A stretch of DNA of 64,000 nt from Ephemerocybe angulata (Eukaryota > Basidiomycota > Agaricomycetes > Agaricales > Psathyrellaceae), in the NCBI GenBank assembly GCA_013368325.1, contig JAACJK010000007.1, forward strand, positions 248,001 through 312,000, given 5' to 3'. The number at the start of each line of letters is the position of its first letter. Within the stretch, counting starts at the first letter, position 1. The translations under genes and the position numbers were made by a program. The notes under the pieces were generated by a model that worked only from the letters and a program-made list of their open reading frames with translations, was not told the DNA's origin and made no database searches. Positions 13,176 through 25,135 of the stretch are shown here, in pieces.

Positions 13176-13341
13176 TGCTTTTCTGATGATGATACACCAT
13201 AAAATATATGTGCATTGGCTGCCACTAGGATACAAGCAGATTGATGTACTAGAGTATTGCAGACGGTACTATGGGAGCATATTCAGACCTGAGATCGACG
13301 AAGCTGTGAACAAAGAGGGTATAAAGGAAGAGTCCGAACCA

Positions 13342-14609
13342 TCAAAGGGCCTTTACCACTGCTTTGATCTCTTGACAAACCGCACAATTGCAAGACCTAA
13401 TGGATTGAAAGGTTAGAATGACAATAAACTGCCAGTTGAAATATTTTACTGATGCAAGAGGGGGGTGATCTTCACTGAAGGTCATAGCATTGTGATGCAC
13501 TTGCGCATGGACACTGACACGCATCATAAACATCCTCAGGTCAGCGTCAACATCATCGGGCAGAGAGGGTGCTGGGTTGAGAGAGGGTGCTGGGTTGGGA
13601 GAGGGTGCTGGGTTGGGCGGCATGGGGCTCTTGGCAATGAAGGGAGTTGAAGGGGGCTCTGGTAAGTCCATTTGCTGACCCTCATCCATCAAATTCTCCA
13701 CGTCGTTAGCAACATAGAGCCTGCACACCAGCTTAAAGTCCTTCAGAGGTTGAGAGAGGCTGGAAGTCAGAGTTGACGGGAGGTCCATAAGCAAGGGGGA
13801 CAGTGTCATGGAGCGGTTCAGAGGGTGTCCAGCCGACCCTCCGTAGGTGCGGAGAGGCAGAGAAGTGGTGGACATGCGAGGCTGACAATCATCACATGAG
13901 CGTCGAGCGGAGCTCAGGTTTAAGTTATTCTGTGATGCAGCCCGTCCTGAGGACAGACCAAAGTAGGGAAGCAGGAATTTAGCCGCTTGTTTCGAGCAAG
14001 GGGAGACCTTCACTGGTTGAGGTTCGTCCTCCTTGTTGACAGCGTTGCTGATTTGATTCCACTTTCGACCTACTATCTTCGTCACCTGGAACCAAGTGTA
14101 GCATCGTCAGCACTGGGTATCATGATCATGATACCAAAAATCTACTCACAGTGTCTAATATCAGTGTCGAGGCCGTGGACCACCCAAGCAATGACGATAC
14201 AAGGGAAATTGACAAGGACTCCTGCAAAAAAGCCAGATGAGTGTCTACATTTTGTTTGCCTCTACGAGCAAATATCACTCACCGCATTTTTAAGGGCTCT
14301 GCCCTGTTTGAAGATGACAGGAGATGGTGATCTGAAGACCAGGGACTCTGTCGAGGAGGGCGCCAGTGAAGAAGATGGTTTGTCCGAACTGGAACAAACA
14401 GCAGCTGGCGAGCGATGAATCACGGAGTCGACACCGCTTGTGGAAATCGAGGTGGTAGCTTGCGCAGTCTGAATGGCAAAGCCTGCTCTCTGGATGGCCT
14501 TGTTATAGATCAACAAGGGGGCCTGGGTGCTGCCACCAAGGGAGTATGCTGGAGGCGTGTCTTCCCTGGTGGTGTCGATGAGGACAGAAGTGTGTTCAGA
14601 GAATGGCAT
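13342..14609 (-). CDS. Hypothetical multi-exon protein with NPAPSL repeats
   Basis: A chain of minus-strand exons is joined by good splice sites. The first starts at the ATG at 14,609 (MPFSEHTSV, serine/threonine-rich, with PPAY) and ends before GTGAGTG near 14,283. A short exon follows (VLVNFPCIVIAWVVHGL, about 14,150-14,222). The last exon opens at about 14,082 (VTKIVGRKWNQIS). It holds three in-frame copies of a six-residue NPAPS[PL] repeat, encoded by an 18-bp tandem repeat at 13,563-13,616. No known domain is recognised. A further upstream exon around 14,620-14,755 is possible. The coherent splicing suggests a real gene, but function is unknown. Confidence 0.4.
13563..13616. repeat. 18-bp tandem repeat x3 (coding)
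   Basis: Three near-perfect copies of GAGAGGGTGCTGGGTTGG. On the minus strand they encode NPAPS[PL] three times within the hypothetical gene at 13,342-14,609. Being a multiple of three, the array keeps the frame open whatever its copy number. Confidence 0.85.
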
Positions 14610-15206
14610 GGGGGTACTGGAGAAGCTACATCCATTTCTCTGGGGTTATAAGTCCTTGTTTCTCTGCTTGGCTCTGACTGGTCCTGTGCCAGAATTCTGT
14701 GGGTTCCCAAGCTTGTAAACTTGAATCCGTTATGTTTCCTGGCCCAGTGGGTCACCGTTTTCGATTTGAATATGCCTAGAAATAATGCCTTGCAGGATAT
14801 GCCTCAAAATTATGATGAAAGAGCTGCCCACAGATACTCCCACTAGCTTGCATGAGGCCATGTCCCGCTGCTGCTCCAAGAGATCTCGAATTCAATTTGA
14901 CACTGCAGATTTGATCTGGTGGCTAATATAGTTGATTGCTCAGATTCGCCAACACGTGGAGTATTTGCAAGGAGGCCGCTGAACGCCAAGAGACAAGTGT
15001 GGGACAACAGACACGGTGGGAAGTTGCATGTCCACATTCAACCACTTTCCTCTGAACACCCCAGGCTTTGCGTCTGCCCATCAGGTCTCTCACACAGACT
15101 ATACCCTCTCTCTCCATCATCTTGAACACCTCTCTCTGTTATCTTGAACACCTCTCTACAATACTGGTTCAACACTTGCTCCACACTCGTTCAATACCCA
15201 TTCACC

Positions 15207-15590
15207 ATGTATGGAGACATGAAGCCCAAGCAGTTGGTGAAGCTCTGCATGCCATCCAGCTGGTGTCGACAGCCAGGGCCCAGCCGCGCTCGTTACCCCC
15301 GTTCTCCATCACCCACATCAAACTTTTCAACTTTCTCTCACTCAGAAGAAGACGGCCAGGGCAGGGTCACCCCTCAGCATGTGACACCTGCACGCTTTCA
15401 GCCCCCCCCCTCTGCTCTTGTATGTAGCCTTCAGAACCAACAATGGCCAGCCGACATCCCACCACTGCCAGCCCTCACAAACCAGTTCATACAGAACACC
15501 ATGGCTGCCCATGCCACCTCTGCAATGTTTCTCACCTCATCAGAGGCGCAGCTGAGATTTGCTGTTGAGTCCTATCTTCTCAATGCGTAA
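15207..15590 (+). CDS. Hypothetical 127-residue protein
   Basis: The start at 15,207 sits in a good context (CACCATG) behind a CT-rich leader in which ATCTTGAACACCTCTCT occurs twice at 15,117-15,155. The protein begins MYGDMKPKQLVKL, is rich in serine, proline and arginine in the middle, and ends with a hydrophobic/helical stretch (FAVESYLLNA). No domain is recognised. It may be a small gene, or one exon left from a mobile element. Confidence 0.35.
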   Translation: MYGDMKPKQLVKLCMPSSWCRQPGPSRARYPRSPSPTSNFSTFSHSEEDGQGRVTPQHVTPARFQPPPSALVCSLQNQQWPADIPPLPALTNQFIQNTMAAHATSAMFLTSSEAQLRFAVESYLLNA

Positions 15591-16180
15591 CAAGTGAAGG
15601 GTTTGATTGGGCTTTATGAAGAGCTCGAACAACCAGAAATGGTTGAAAAGTTGAGGAGTCTTCTTTGACATGGTACATTTGTCTCACATTCTAGGTCCTT
15701 GTGCAAATTTTAATTCATGTCTTGTAGAGCTCAAACTTCAAGTTCAACCCTGGGTAGATCTTTCCTCCAACTGAAGCCACTTTGTTAATCACTTCTCAAA
15801 CTGCCAGTTCCCTTGCACTTCTCAACCACTTTCATGTTTTCTGTTACCCATTATGCATTCTTCTTCCTTACTTACAAGTACATGCTTTTCCTACGTATGT
15901 CCATGAAACTTTAAGAAAAGTAAGAATATTTGTTAGCCTGAGATTTGCCTATGATTGGCACGTAAGTGCATCATCAAGAATGTTGAAGTTGCGAGGCCGG
16001 TTTCCCATGTAGGCCAGTGCAGCTTGAGCCTATATGGGGTTAGATTCCGAATCATTGTCACGCATGTCGGCCTGTGCTTGTTCAAATACATGTTTCTCCC
16101 TTTGATCTCTCAGTTTGGCTATAGCGCTTGTTTTTAGAACAATACCCAGGTGACCCACAATCTGATGGAGAAAAAATTGC

Positions 16181-17300
16181 CTAGCCATGATTCAGAAAGC
16201 ACTCAGTTCCCTTGGCCAAAATGACAATGCACCCATCCCACCATTCTAGAAGCTTCTTCACCCGCTCCTCTTCTCCCTCCGTCTCAAAAAATACAATCAT
16301 CGCACTATAGAACCTCTGGGAGTCTGTTACTGTGTCATCACAGCAGAATGTTCCTGTAGAAGACAGAGAGAACTGAATCTAACCAAAGTGAGTGTCAATT
16401 CATTCAAGATGAGAAGAATGATACCGGTACAGACCAACATTGCTACGTAGGCAAGGGATGGTGCCGCCACCCATGTCATCCCATGGATATGTGCATTCCC
16501 TCCTCTTGTCACTCGAGTTTGGCCATCAGCCGAGCTGGGGCTTGTAAAGATGTGTTTGTAGCCCTGAAATTAGGTGCCCATTAATCATTACTCGGAGGTT
16601 TTATGAAATCGTTCATGCATAGCATGCTTACTTGAATCATGATTTTACGCCCTTCCCACATATTCTCGGGATCAGCCTTGAGCCCAGCATATAAAAACAT
16701 TGGCCACTGGAGTCCTGTGACGGCCAGCAAGCCATCTCTCAGATGTTCCTTTACACTGCCATGGGCGGCCAGGGTTCAATTGTAATTCGACGTGCATTGG
16801 CTTGGGACTTACCTTGGGTTGCTCCAATCGTAATCAGTTGGGCAAAGATATCTTCCAGTGACCTCATGGTAGTAACCGCGACCCGCCTTGGAGTTCTGAG
16901 CAGTATGGGGTGACAAGATTCCACCGACTGGAGTTATCCAGTCTATCACAGTGCCTTTCAAGCTTTTCAGATCATCCGATCTGGCAGTGTAACAGTGTTC
17001 ACACCCTTTGTAATCTAGGCACAAAATGACATAGTAAGTACACCTAGTCCCCTTCATTCAGTGTAAATTGGGTATCAAAATCAACTGACACACTCACCTT
17101 TGAGTGTTTTAAGATCGAAAGGGAGGAGGGGAAAGCTGAGGAGGAAATCCGGTGAGTCGACTGCCGCCCTAATCTGCCATAAGCGGCTTGCTTACCGAAT
17201 CGACATCTGGTACTCCGCACGACGAATCGGCGGGTGTGACCTGCATCTGAGGGTCTTCATTGGCCGGCTCCTCGAATGTTCGTCCTGGCCCCTGCTCATC
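16181..17300 (-). CDS. DUF6698-type protein
   Basis: This is a spliced minus-strand gene ending at the TAG at 16,181. From N to C: an exon near 17,190-17,290 rich in E, D and P; an exon with FPLLPFDLKTLK ending at 17,100; then the core DYKGCEHCYTARSDD, DWITP, SKAGRGYYHEVTGRYLCP and DYDWSNP (16,809-17,038). These are followed by HLRDGLLAVTGLQWPMFLYAG (about 16,640-16,740), GYKHIFTSPSSADG, NAHIHGMTWVAAPSLAYVA (16,430-16,555) and the end motif FYSAMIVFFETEGEEERVK plus EWWDGCI (16,200-16,320). This order (RG[FY][YH]HE-TG-LCP-DW, GDQWP-like, H-F-SPSS, G[NA]-IHGM) is what I know of the Agaricomycete DUF6698 family, whose role is unknown. All exons join with GT-AG introns and I saw no stops. The exact start is not fixed. 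Its 5' end faces the hAT transposase start only about 100 bp away. Confidence 0.75.
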
Positions 17301-17403
17301 AGTATTCCGACTGGTGAGTCACACCCATCACTCTCCCTTACCCATCGATTTTTTTAACCGTTTAAAAGCATTTTATTCCCGCTTTCTCTTGATGTGTTCC
17401 CCC

Positions 17404-20116
17404 ATGGTGTCCTCCTCCTCCCATACCTCCGCCGCCGTCCGGACCTCCACCTGCAAACGCAAACGTTCCAGGCATCTGCGCGACCCCAACAACGCCCTCC
17501 TCATCCTCAGCTCTGATGAGGAGGATGGCGGCACCGAAAACAACGCCGAGGACGACGACTCAGACAACGATGATGATGATACTGAGCCCGAATCCTCCCA
17601 GGTTCCTGAACCGGCATCCTCGACTACCGCCATCCTCTCTGCTGCTGCCTCGTTCACCACGCGGCAGAAGTTTGACAAGCGCTGGAAGGTTGCGACATCG
17701 ACCGTTGAGCAGGTACTCAGTTAGTATCTTCTCTACCTATGCATGTGCCACCCTACTGACTGAACTCTCTTAGAGGCACAACGCCAGGGCTGGAAGTCAG
17801 CTGTCTACGGCCACTTCCTCGAGCCCTTTGTGCGCACTGACTTGGATGGAACAATCCGATATGTCTTTCAGTGCAGGAAGTACGTGAACTCTCTCGTGCT
17901 CTGGCGCCTCGACTCATCATTCCTTTGCAGATCCCCCTCCATCGAAATCGCCCGCGCACGCCATGACAAGTCGACCTCGAACCTCAACTGACACATCCAG
18001 AAGTGCACGCCGCCCGCCGACCCCGAGCAAATCCGTAGGATGTCCAACTACGTCTGCGGCATCGCCTACGAGCCCAGTTATCATCACGTCAAGTGCGTGT
18101 TGTGGGTCGCCAGGGCCAGGTGTCCCTACATCATCCTCGAGGACCGGGAGCTATGCAAGGTATTCGGCGAACTCAACCCCGACTGTATCGACATCGGGCG
18201 CATGACTGTCCACCGGGACATCATCGACATCGGGCGCATGACTGTCCACCGGGACATCATCGACATCGGGCGCATGACTGTCCACCGGGACATCATCGAG
18301 ATCCACGGGCTGACCAAGGACCACATTGCGAGGATGCTTCAGGTGAGTCTCACTTCCTTTCTCGCCCGCTGCCATTGCTAACCCTCCCTTCCCTAGGATT
18401 ACCCTGGGAAGCTCCACATTACCGCGGATGGGTGGACGTCACCGAACGTGATCTCCTTCATCGGGGTCACTGTTCACTTCATCCAAGATGCCCACCTCAA
18501 GTCTCTCATCCTCGACTTCATCAAGCTCACAAAGGCCCATACCAGCTTCTATCTCGTGTCAAAGATCGACGAGCTCCTCCGCAACTGGGGCATTGACAAG
18601 AAGGTCATGGCGCTCACTTCCGACAATGCGACCAACAACGACACCCTCGTCACCAAGCTCGCTCGCCGCATCCCGACTTTTAGAGGATCCTTGTTCCACG
18701 TGCGGTGTTTCACGCACGTCCTCAACCTCGTTGCTGGTGTAAGTTCTTTCCTTTTCTCACCTCGATTCGTCACCTGACTGACAGGTGTTTATGCCAGGCC
18801 GTCCTCTCCCCCTTCAGTCGCAAGATGGGCGAGCTTAGCCAGGAGGATGAGGAGACCCTCAGTAGTCTGATGGAGGAGGATGTGGTTGGCGACGAAGATT
18901 ACGATGCCCCTGACGATGACGAGATCGCTCCGAGGTCGCCGCATTCGACATTCTCATCCTCGATGACATCGTCGACGCCGCCCAACTTGATGACTGTCTC
19001 ACACCTCTGACAGCAGAGGAGTCTTTGGCAGCGAACATTTCAATCACCAAAGTACGTTACGATGCTGGATCTGTTTATAGTCTTGTACTTACCCTTGCGA
19101 TAGCTTCAGCAACTTGGCTTCAAGATTGCGCATAGCCCAACGGTCACAGAAGACCTCGCCGAATGTTGCAAGGTCGTCGGCATCAAGTACAAGAAGATTG
19201 TCCGCTACATTTCCACAAGGTGGAACAGCATGTCGGACACCACGACGGTGTGCTTGTACCTTCGACCTGCCTTGGACCGTCTCATTGACCTCGGAGCTCA
19301 ACAAGCCCCGGGGTGTCCGTCTCCAACGCTTTCGCCTTTCGTTGACAGAGTGGGGTATCCTCAGGGAGCTCGCACCTGTGCTCGACGTACGTCTCCTTCC
19401 CTTTCAGATGATTTGTTGTACTGACCTGCCATTCAGATGATCATGTATGCAACCAGGACTGTATCCAAATCCTCCATCCCACTCCTTCATGACATCATCC
19501 CCATCATCGACGTCCTTACAGCCTTCTTCAACACTATCATTGATGATCCCAACCTCCATGCTGCCGTTCGTCATGCCGCCCTTCGTGGTCTCCTTATTCT
19601 TAATAAGTACTATGCTCAGTCTGATGACTGCATCGCATACCACATTGCAATGAGTATGTCTTGTTATTTATGTTTGTTATATCTCTACTGACATCTTCTT
19701 TAGTGTTCCACCCACGTTACAAGACCAGCTATTTCAAAAAGGCTGGGTGGCCCGCGGATTAGATTGATGCCGCCGTCAAGATCATCGAAGACGAGTGGCA
19801 TCTCCACTACAAGGGTGACCCCAACCCCGATCCGGTCCTGTCCTCATCGTCAACTTCCCAGTCCGAAAATGATGTTCTTTTGTTAATTGTGCTCTTACTA
19901 TGATGATCTAACGTTGTGTGCAGCACTTTGCTGCCGCTCACCAACGTTTTGCGAGCATCAACTCATATGGCCCAACACTCACCAGCGATGCCCTCCACGA
20001 CTACCTCAACAGCGCGCTGGAGCCCAATGTCACTGACCCCATTAAGTATTGGTCCGCTGCGCGTGATGAAGGCCATCCTCTCGCGCAGATGGCCTTGGAC
20101 TTCCTTTCCATTCCCG
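17404..20116 (+). pseudogene. hAT-family transposase, decayed and 3'-truncated
   Basis: This would be a cut-and-paste transposase with an RNase H-like fold. From the ATG at 17,404, exons join at 17,719/17,774, 17,879/17,931, 18,342/18,397 and 18,738/18,798, then continue to 20,116. Visible parts are a basic/acidic N-terminus, a BED-like C..C-HIQKC region (17,850-18,010), ITADGWTSPN with FIGVTVHFI (18,418-18,480), MALTSDNATNND (18,606-18,641), HVRCFTHVLNLVAG (18,700-18,738), STRWNSM (about 19,210) and the start of the hAT dimerisation region, DPIKYWSAARDEGHPLAQMA and DFLSIP (20,035-20,115). Two in-frame stops break it: TGA at 17,989, where a serine is expected, and TAG at about 19,762, where a tryptophan is expected. 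The usual residues after FLSIP are missing. Residues DIGRMTVHRDII are tandemly triplicated. Confidence 0.85.
18189..18296 (+). repeat. 36-bp in-frame tandem triplication in the hAT transposase
   Basis: Three successive 36-bp units (18,189, 18,225 and 18,261), identical by eye, encode DIGRMTVHRDII three times. Related hAT proteins carry this region once. The frame is preserved. Confidence 0.95.
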
Positions 20117-20630
20117 GTGAGTTGTTATATTGTTTCTTTCATTTACTTTGTCTGATGACCCGTGGCCATGGGTTATCCGTGGGAACAGACCCACGGGGAT
20201 CCAGGTCTCATATTTTTGGCTCCGGGTAGATCCGTGGGTGCACTCGTGTGCAGCCTTAAGTGTGGGCATGTCCTGCCATTCGCATCACTGCCCCTATTTG
20301 GCACAAGTGGCAGTGCCGGCGCTTCAACATGACAGGAAGTGCCCGTGCCTATGACTGCACTTTGAGGGCCTGCAGCTGTGCTCAGCAATGGCGGTGCACT
20401 TCGAAAGTTTCTTTGAACGAAAGTTGAAGGGTGCTGCAGTTAGTGTTTGATGGGTAGACGCGCCCTGCAGTCAATGGTCAGCACCCGTTTAGTGTGCGTC
20501 TACGGTCTTGGGCACATACACCTTTCAGATCTTACAGAATAAATGACTGCACTCATCAGACTTGGACATAGCCTGCACCACACGGGGGACTGTGCATGGT
20601 AGAATAGTGGCCTGAAAGGACTGTCCTTTA
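20117..20630. other. Region after the truncated hAT: inverted CCGTGG/CCACGG motifs
   Basis: After the hAT frame ends at a GT donor, the sequence at 20,157-20,260 has facing motifs (CCCGTGG, CCGTGGG, CCCACGGG, CCGTGGGTG). These could be hAT subterminal repeats or the end of another element. No further transposase exon is seen. From 20,260 to 20,630 I see no gene. Confidence 0.3.
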
Positions 20631-20634
20631 TGCC

Positions 20635-20640
20635 TATAAA
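20635..20640 (+). promoter_or_regulatory. TATA box candidate
   Basis: TATAAA lies 105 bp upstream of the ATG at 20,740. It is followed by a pyrimidine-rich leader (CCATCTCCCTTGTC, CTCTCACTCTTACG, CTCCCTC), a typical core promoter layout for a basidiomycete gene. Confidence 0.45.
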
Positions 20641-20739
20641 ACCGATGAAAATGGTCGACCTTCATTCAACCCATCTCCCTTGTCATATTCCCAACTCAAG
20701 TTGAAACTCTCACTCTTACGTGTCTCCCTCAATACAACA

Positions 20740-22075
20740 ATGCTGTCAATGGTAGCAACTTGACTGCAACGCCTCCCAGTCAACATCAGGAAGGCTAGGG
20801 TTGAATCTTTTGCCGTGAAGGTCTATCGCGCCCAGCAATTGACAGGTGGAAGTAATCAACTCCACAAGCTATATCACTACAACTGGCGGACGGAAGGTCT
20901 AACTCTCTGGGTATAGTCAGGGCAGATCTCTAGACTCTTCCAGCCATTCACTGTCACTTACCTTTGGCATTTCACCAGGCCCTGTTACACAGACGGGCGA
21001 AGGGTCCCTCCAGATGAGCTTGAAGAGCAGAAGATGGACTGTTTTTTTAGGGCTCCCAGCTGCTTCTGTGCATACCTGGATGGACTCTGTTACGCTGAAG
21101 CCAAAATACAGCTATTGAGGTTGATTGATGGCAAGAGGGGTGATCCTGAGCTTAACTTCTTGTTCCTTGGCGAGTACATTGCCAAATGTAGCACCGGCAT
21201 CTGCAGATACTTTGGTATGTCTACCTTCAGGATCCATCAATAGAGTTCTGACCCAACCCTCTCATCTTTTAGTTGTTCTAGAGCAAGCATATGGATGCAA
21301 AGTACTTTTGGAGAAGTGCTATGGAAAGAGGGGTAGGTTATCTTAAACTCAATTGCTCTGTCATTAGTATTTACCCTGAGGTGTAGATGTGCCTTGCTCT
21401 ACTGGAGAGCTCAACTTAATTGCTGATGTACCAGAGTCAAGTGGGCTGATTAAGGCCATTGCTGGTTTCCAGCGAGTGCTTGTGGACCCTTTCAGCTGCA
21501 GCCCAAAGAGCTTTAAATGAACCAGAAGGGAATATGAACAGGCCAATGAAGAGGATAAGCAGTTGATGCTCCTCCAGGAGGAGGGACTCCCGGCTGCAGA
21601 GTTTTGGGACCTCTTCGTTCAATGTGCCCAATGCGACCATGTTATCCCTCAAATCCTTTACCCCTACAGTCATCATTGCTCGAAGCACTGATACTCGCTG
21701 GTGGCAGAGTCGGACTCTGACTCTGAACTTCCAGGAGCTGCTTTACGATGCCTTGACAAGATTGGCAGGGAATTAGAGCTCGAGAATAGGGATGACTTGG
21801 AAGGTCGGGCTGGTGTGAGCGACAGTAGGTGTGACTCCAATGACGATTATGAGCTGGATGACGTCCCAGAGGCTCCCACTAGTGCTAGTGTTACTGGCTG
21901 CACATCTGCATCTGCTCACACAAATGTGGAGGAGACCAGGGAGATGTTTGTCACGAGAAGGTTGCGAGAGATCAATGAATTTCTTGCCAACCGGGAGGCA
22001 GAGAAGGATAGTGGTGAGGAGAGGGAAATGGAAGAATTGGAGGAGCTTGCTGCGTCTATGCATCCCCAGACTTGA
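20740..22075 (+). CDS. Hypothetical multi-exon protein, acidic C-terminus
   Basis: The proposed start is the ATG at 20,740, with an early intron (GTAGCA...CATCAG). Exon text then runs KARVESFAVKVYRAQQLTGG, and an intron GTATAG...TTCCAG follows near 20,908-20,941. Next come FTVTYLWHFTRPCYTDG, PPDELEEQKMDCFF and CAYLDGLCYAEAKIQLLRLI up to about 21,213. Further exons lie around 21,270-21,560 and the last, 21,701-22,075, is strongly acidic (EEREMEELEELAASM). A TATA box and CT-rich leader precede it. I recognise no domain. The exon chain is readable, so I think it is a real gene, but splice sites between 21,230 and 21,700 are not settled and it may be damaged. Confidence 0.4.
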
Positions 22076-23950
22076 GGAGGTTGGCCATCCAGACTGAGGT
22101 TAAACAAGGACTATTAGTAGAAGATATGCTTACATCTCATGTGTATATTACCATTTTAAATATGGACTGAGACTCAAATGGCCATTGTAACCCCACAGAT
22201 CTACCTAAACTCGAAGTTATATATTGCTTCAGGCTACGATTTAGTGGTGACACTCTTGCCCTTCTTCAACACTGAGTTTCTTCAAGTTAAAACCATGCTA
22301 GATAGACTTACCTTGGACTTACCTTCCCTCACACCTGACTGTTGAGCTTAAGCAGATGGCTTATGAGTAATTGAACCCAGCAAGAGTCCTCTTCATTGCC
22401 CAATGTGTCCAGTGGGCTATACCAATGGTGAAGGATTTTAACTTTGGGCATCAGTTGACGGTGCTCCTATTGGCAAGCAATAGTCTGAGCTTAAATTACC
22501 TCTCGGTTATAATGAATGCACTTTTCTATCATCTAATATTGCTACCGTAGTACACTGCAAACCCTTTCTGATAATATATAGTGCCCAGATCAACACTTGT
22601 CTTGATGCCACTGATTCACTAGCAGTGGGAACACCAAACTGAACTGAACTTTGAACCACCACCGTTGAACCACGATACGATTGCTGTGCACTTTACGAGA
22701 CGGTGGGCAACTTCGGGCAACTTAAAGTTTCAATTTGGGTTCAACCCCCTGCCCTCTGCCGGCACATTCCCTTGCTTCTCCCTGTCCATCTTACACTAAA
22801 GACTGCAGGCACGTTCTTACCGACCCTTCAGCTTTCTCAACTCCAAGATGTGCAAACATGAAGCATGAGCAGTTTCTCTTCTATTATATATGTCGTCGCC
22901 ATTAATATTTTGCGCAATGCGGCCATAGTGTGGGTGACTATTACAGAGGATGCCAGGTAAGTTGGACTTAGTACCGCCCATTGATCAATGCCAATGATCC
23001 TCCACATGGCGCTGAGCTGCCCAATTTTTTCAGCACTTTCATATACGATATTTCACTGGAGAGACACTGGACTGCGGCTCTGAGTCCTGTAAAAGCAGTA
23101 TTTCCCATAAGCACAAGAGTGCCAGCAACTGCACCTGCCCTGAGGTGCGCCCCTTTTCCTCAATAACTCCCTATCAAGCCCACTCACAGCATATAGATCA
23201 GCCTTGAGGACCGTGTTGTGCAAAATATGTTCCAAGCTCCGCACCCCACCTGCCAATGGGCCTCTCGATGAACTACACACGCCCACTGAATTCCTGGGCA
23301 CTTCAAGATGCCCATGAGTGTTTATGGTCTCCCAGTCCCAGTGTATATTCCAAAATTCTTTTCATTTTGCAATCTGGGAGCACTTGCCACACCCACTGGA
23401 ATGAAGAGACAGATATTTGTCAGTGGGCAGCACTGTAAATTTGGTGCAAGATGTGCAACAGTGTGGCACTGTGAGGTGCTTCGTAGATGGCCTGTTACAA
23501 CTGACAGATAACGAGAGTAAGGGTAGAAATGTTGCCATCATCAATACAAGCCAGACGGAGGAGCTCCTGCATCATGCACACAGCGGAGGCACCATGCAGC
23601 TGCCTGCTTTGCCTGTTGGCATCAAGTAGCTCACCAATACAAGCTATCCTTATCCCCTCACATAGCAAGCTCTCCGAGTGGTATGCTCTTCCTGTATGCT
23701 GTGTTCTGCTCTCCGCAAATCAAACTGAAGTTTGGTCATGCATGTGTACTGATGAATATAAGTAAAGCACTTTACAAGAAGAGGATTTGAACGAGACAAA
23801 GCAGATGACACAGCCAAAACTAACACATAATATGCCATTTAAGGCACATAGGGCGACATTGCATAGAGTCCGTAATGAACAGTCAGTTCTTCCCAAGGAT
23901 CTTCAGGCTTGCTATGGCGGTAAAAGGCACATCGATGCATGGTGCGAGCA
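22076..23950. other. Intergenic, nothing recognised
   Basis: There are several short open frames on both strands but no motif or exon chain. Around 22,650-22,745, TTGAACCACCACCGTTGAACCAC faces GGGTTCAACCCC, a weak inverted repeat that could be a remnant element end. Confidence 0.4.
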
Positions 23951-23979
23951 TTTGGCGATTGGTACCATTCGAGCACCTT

Positions 23980-24856
23980 CTAGGTGTATGCAATCAAATG
24001 AGGAAGTTCAAGGATGTTCAAAAAGAACGGTGCTGACAAGGTGCCCTCGTCATGTTCTCGTTCCCCAATAGAGACGTGAAGTTCCGAGAGCCTGGTGAAC
24101 TGAGATAAGGCACTGTTGAAGGCCGGAACTGCATCCAGATAAGGGCGGTCGGTGTACTTGTCGTTATCCGAGCCCTCCTCCTCACCCTTGCTATCATAGT
24201 CATCCTCTTCTTCATCCAATTCGTAGGTCCTCCTCCTTATGCCGTCATAATCAGGATGCCAATCTGCAAGCATTAACTCCAGGGCAGCAAGCCAGGGTGT
24301 GATTCAGGGAATCGTTCGAAGAAAGTTCATGAAGACACTACCTTGTGCATCCTCTGTTATCAAGGTGAGATGGCGTAGATCCAGGAGTCGCATGACCCTG
24401 ACGATAGTTCGGACATCGTAGTCATATTGTGGAATCATGATCGACGCCTGCCGAATGTTTCCAAATTGCTCGCCGTAGGTCAGGGATCTCTCCGATTGAC
24501 TTGAGTTGAAGGATTTCAGTATTTGAGTGAACTCCCGCAAACGGCCGAACCGCACGATGAATCGACTGAACTTGTTTTTGGGCATGCTGCTGAATGGCAC
24601 AATGGCAAGGCCGATGTCCGGCTTGTACGTGGCACGAAGCTCATGGCAAACAGCACCTGGGATACTGCGGCCATTCCGATCAAAGGAACTGAGACATAGG
24701 AGGTTGTGTTCCTGTAGAATTTGGTGTAAAGTCTCTCGTGGAACTACTCTAGAGTTATTCTGCACCCAATGCCACATAACTAAGACGCGACATACGCGAA
24801 AGTATTGCGGATTCAGCTTTCACTCCTTGCCTGTCGAGTGCCAATATCAGGGACAT
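23980..24856 (-). CDS. Hypothetical LRR-like (F-box-associated type) protein
   Basis: Minus-strand gene with three exons. Exon 1 starts at the ATG at 24,856 (MSLILALDRQGVKAESAILS) and ends at GTATGT. Exon 2 (about 24,345-24,776) contains QNNSRVVPRETLHQILQEHN, SRFIVRFGRLREFTQILKSF and VRVMRLLDLRHLTLITEDAQ. After an intron of about 85 bp, exon 3 starts DWHPDYDG. It carries an acidic tract (ELDEEEDDYDSKGEEE) and ends with SQFTRLSELHVSIGE and FFLNILELPHL. Leucine spacing such as LLDLRHLTLI resembles the LRR tail of basidiomycete F-box proteins, but no F-box is visible. No stops are seen. Membership of that family is my inference. Confidence 0.5.
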
Positions 24857-25135
24857 TGCTGGAAGAAGCAGGAAAGTGGGCACAAAGTGATCTCAAGCAG
24901 AAAAAGTTACTGACCATGGCAAACACGGATTGAACACAGACACCGGTCGCTCAAGGTGATGGTTAGAAGGAAAGAGTGAGGGTGAATATCTGGGTGAATA
25001 AGCTCTTGATTCTCACACTTAAGAATCAAGGTCATTGTCGCCGCACTGCTCTCCTCTTCCATTCCATTTACCCTCCTTCTTAACCTGTCCTTTCCCTATC
25101 CTTCTGCTGTATTTCTCCACACTGCACATGACTCA

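Noticed and set aside
18093..18596. 167-codon alternative frame through the hAT gene
   Set aside because: It is a shadow of the transposase frame with histidine/proline-rich nonsense composition.
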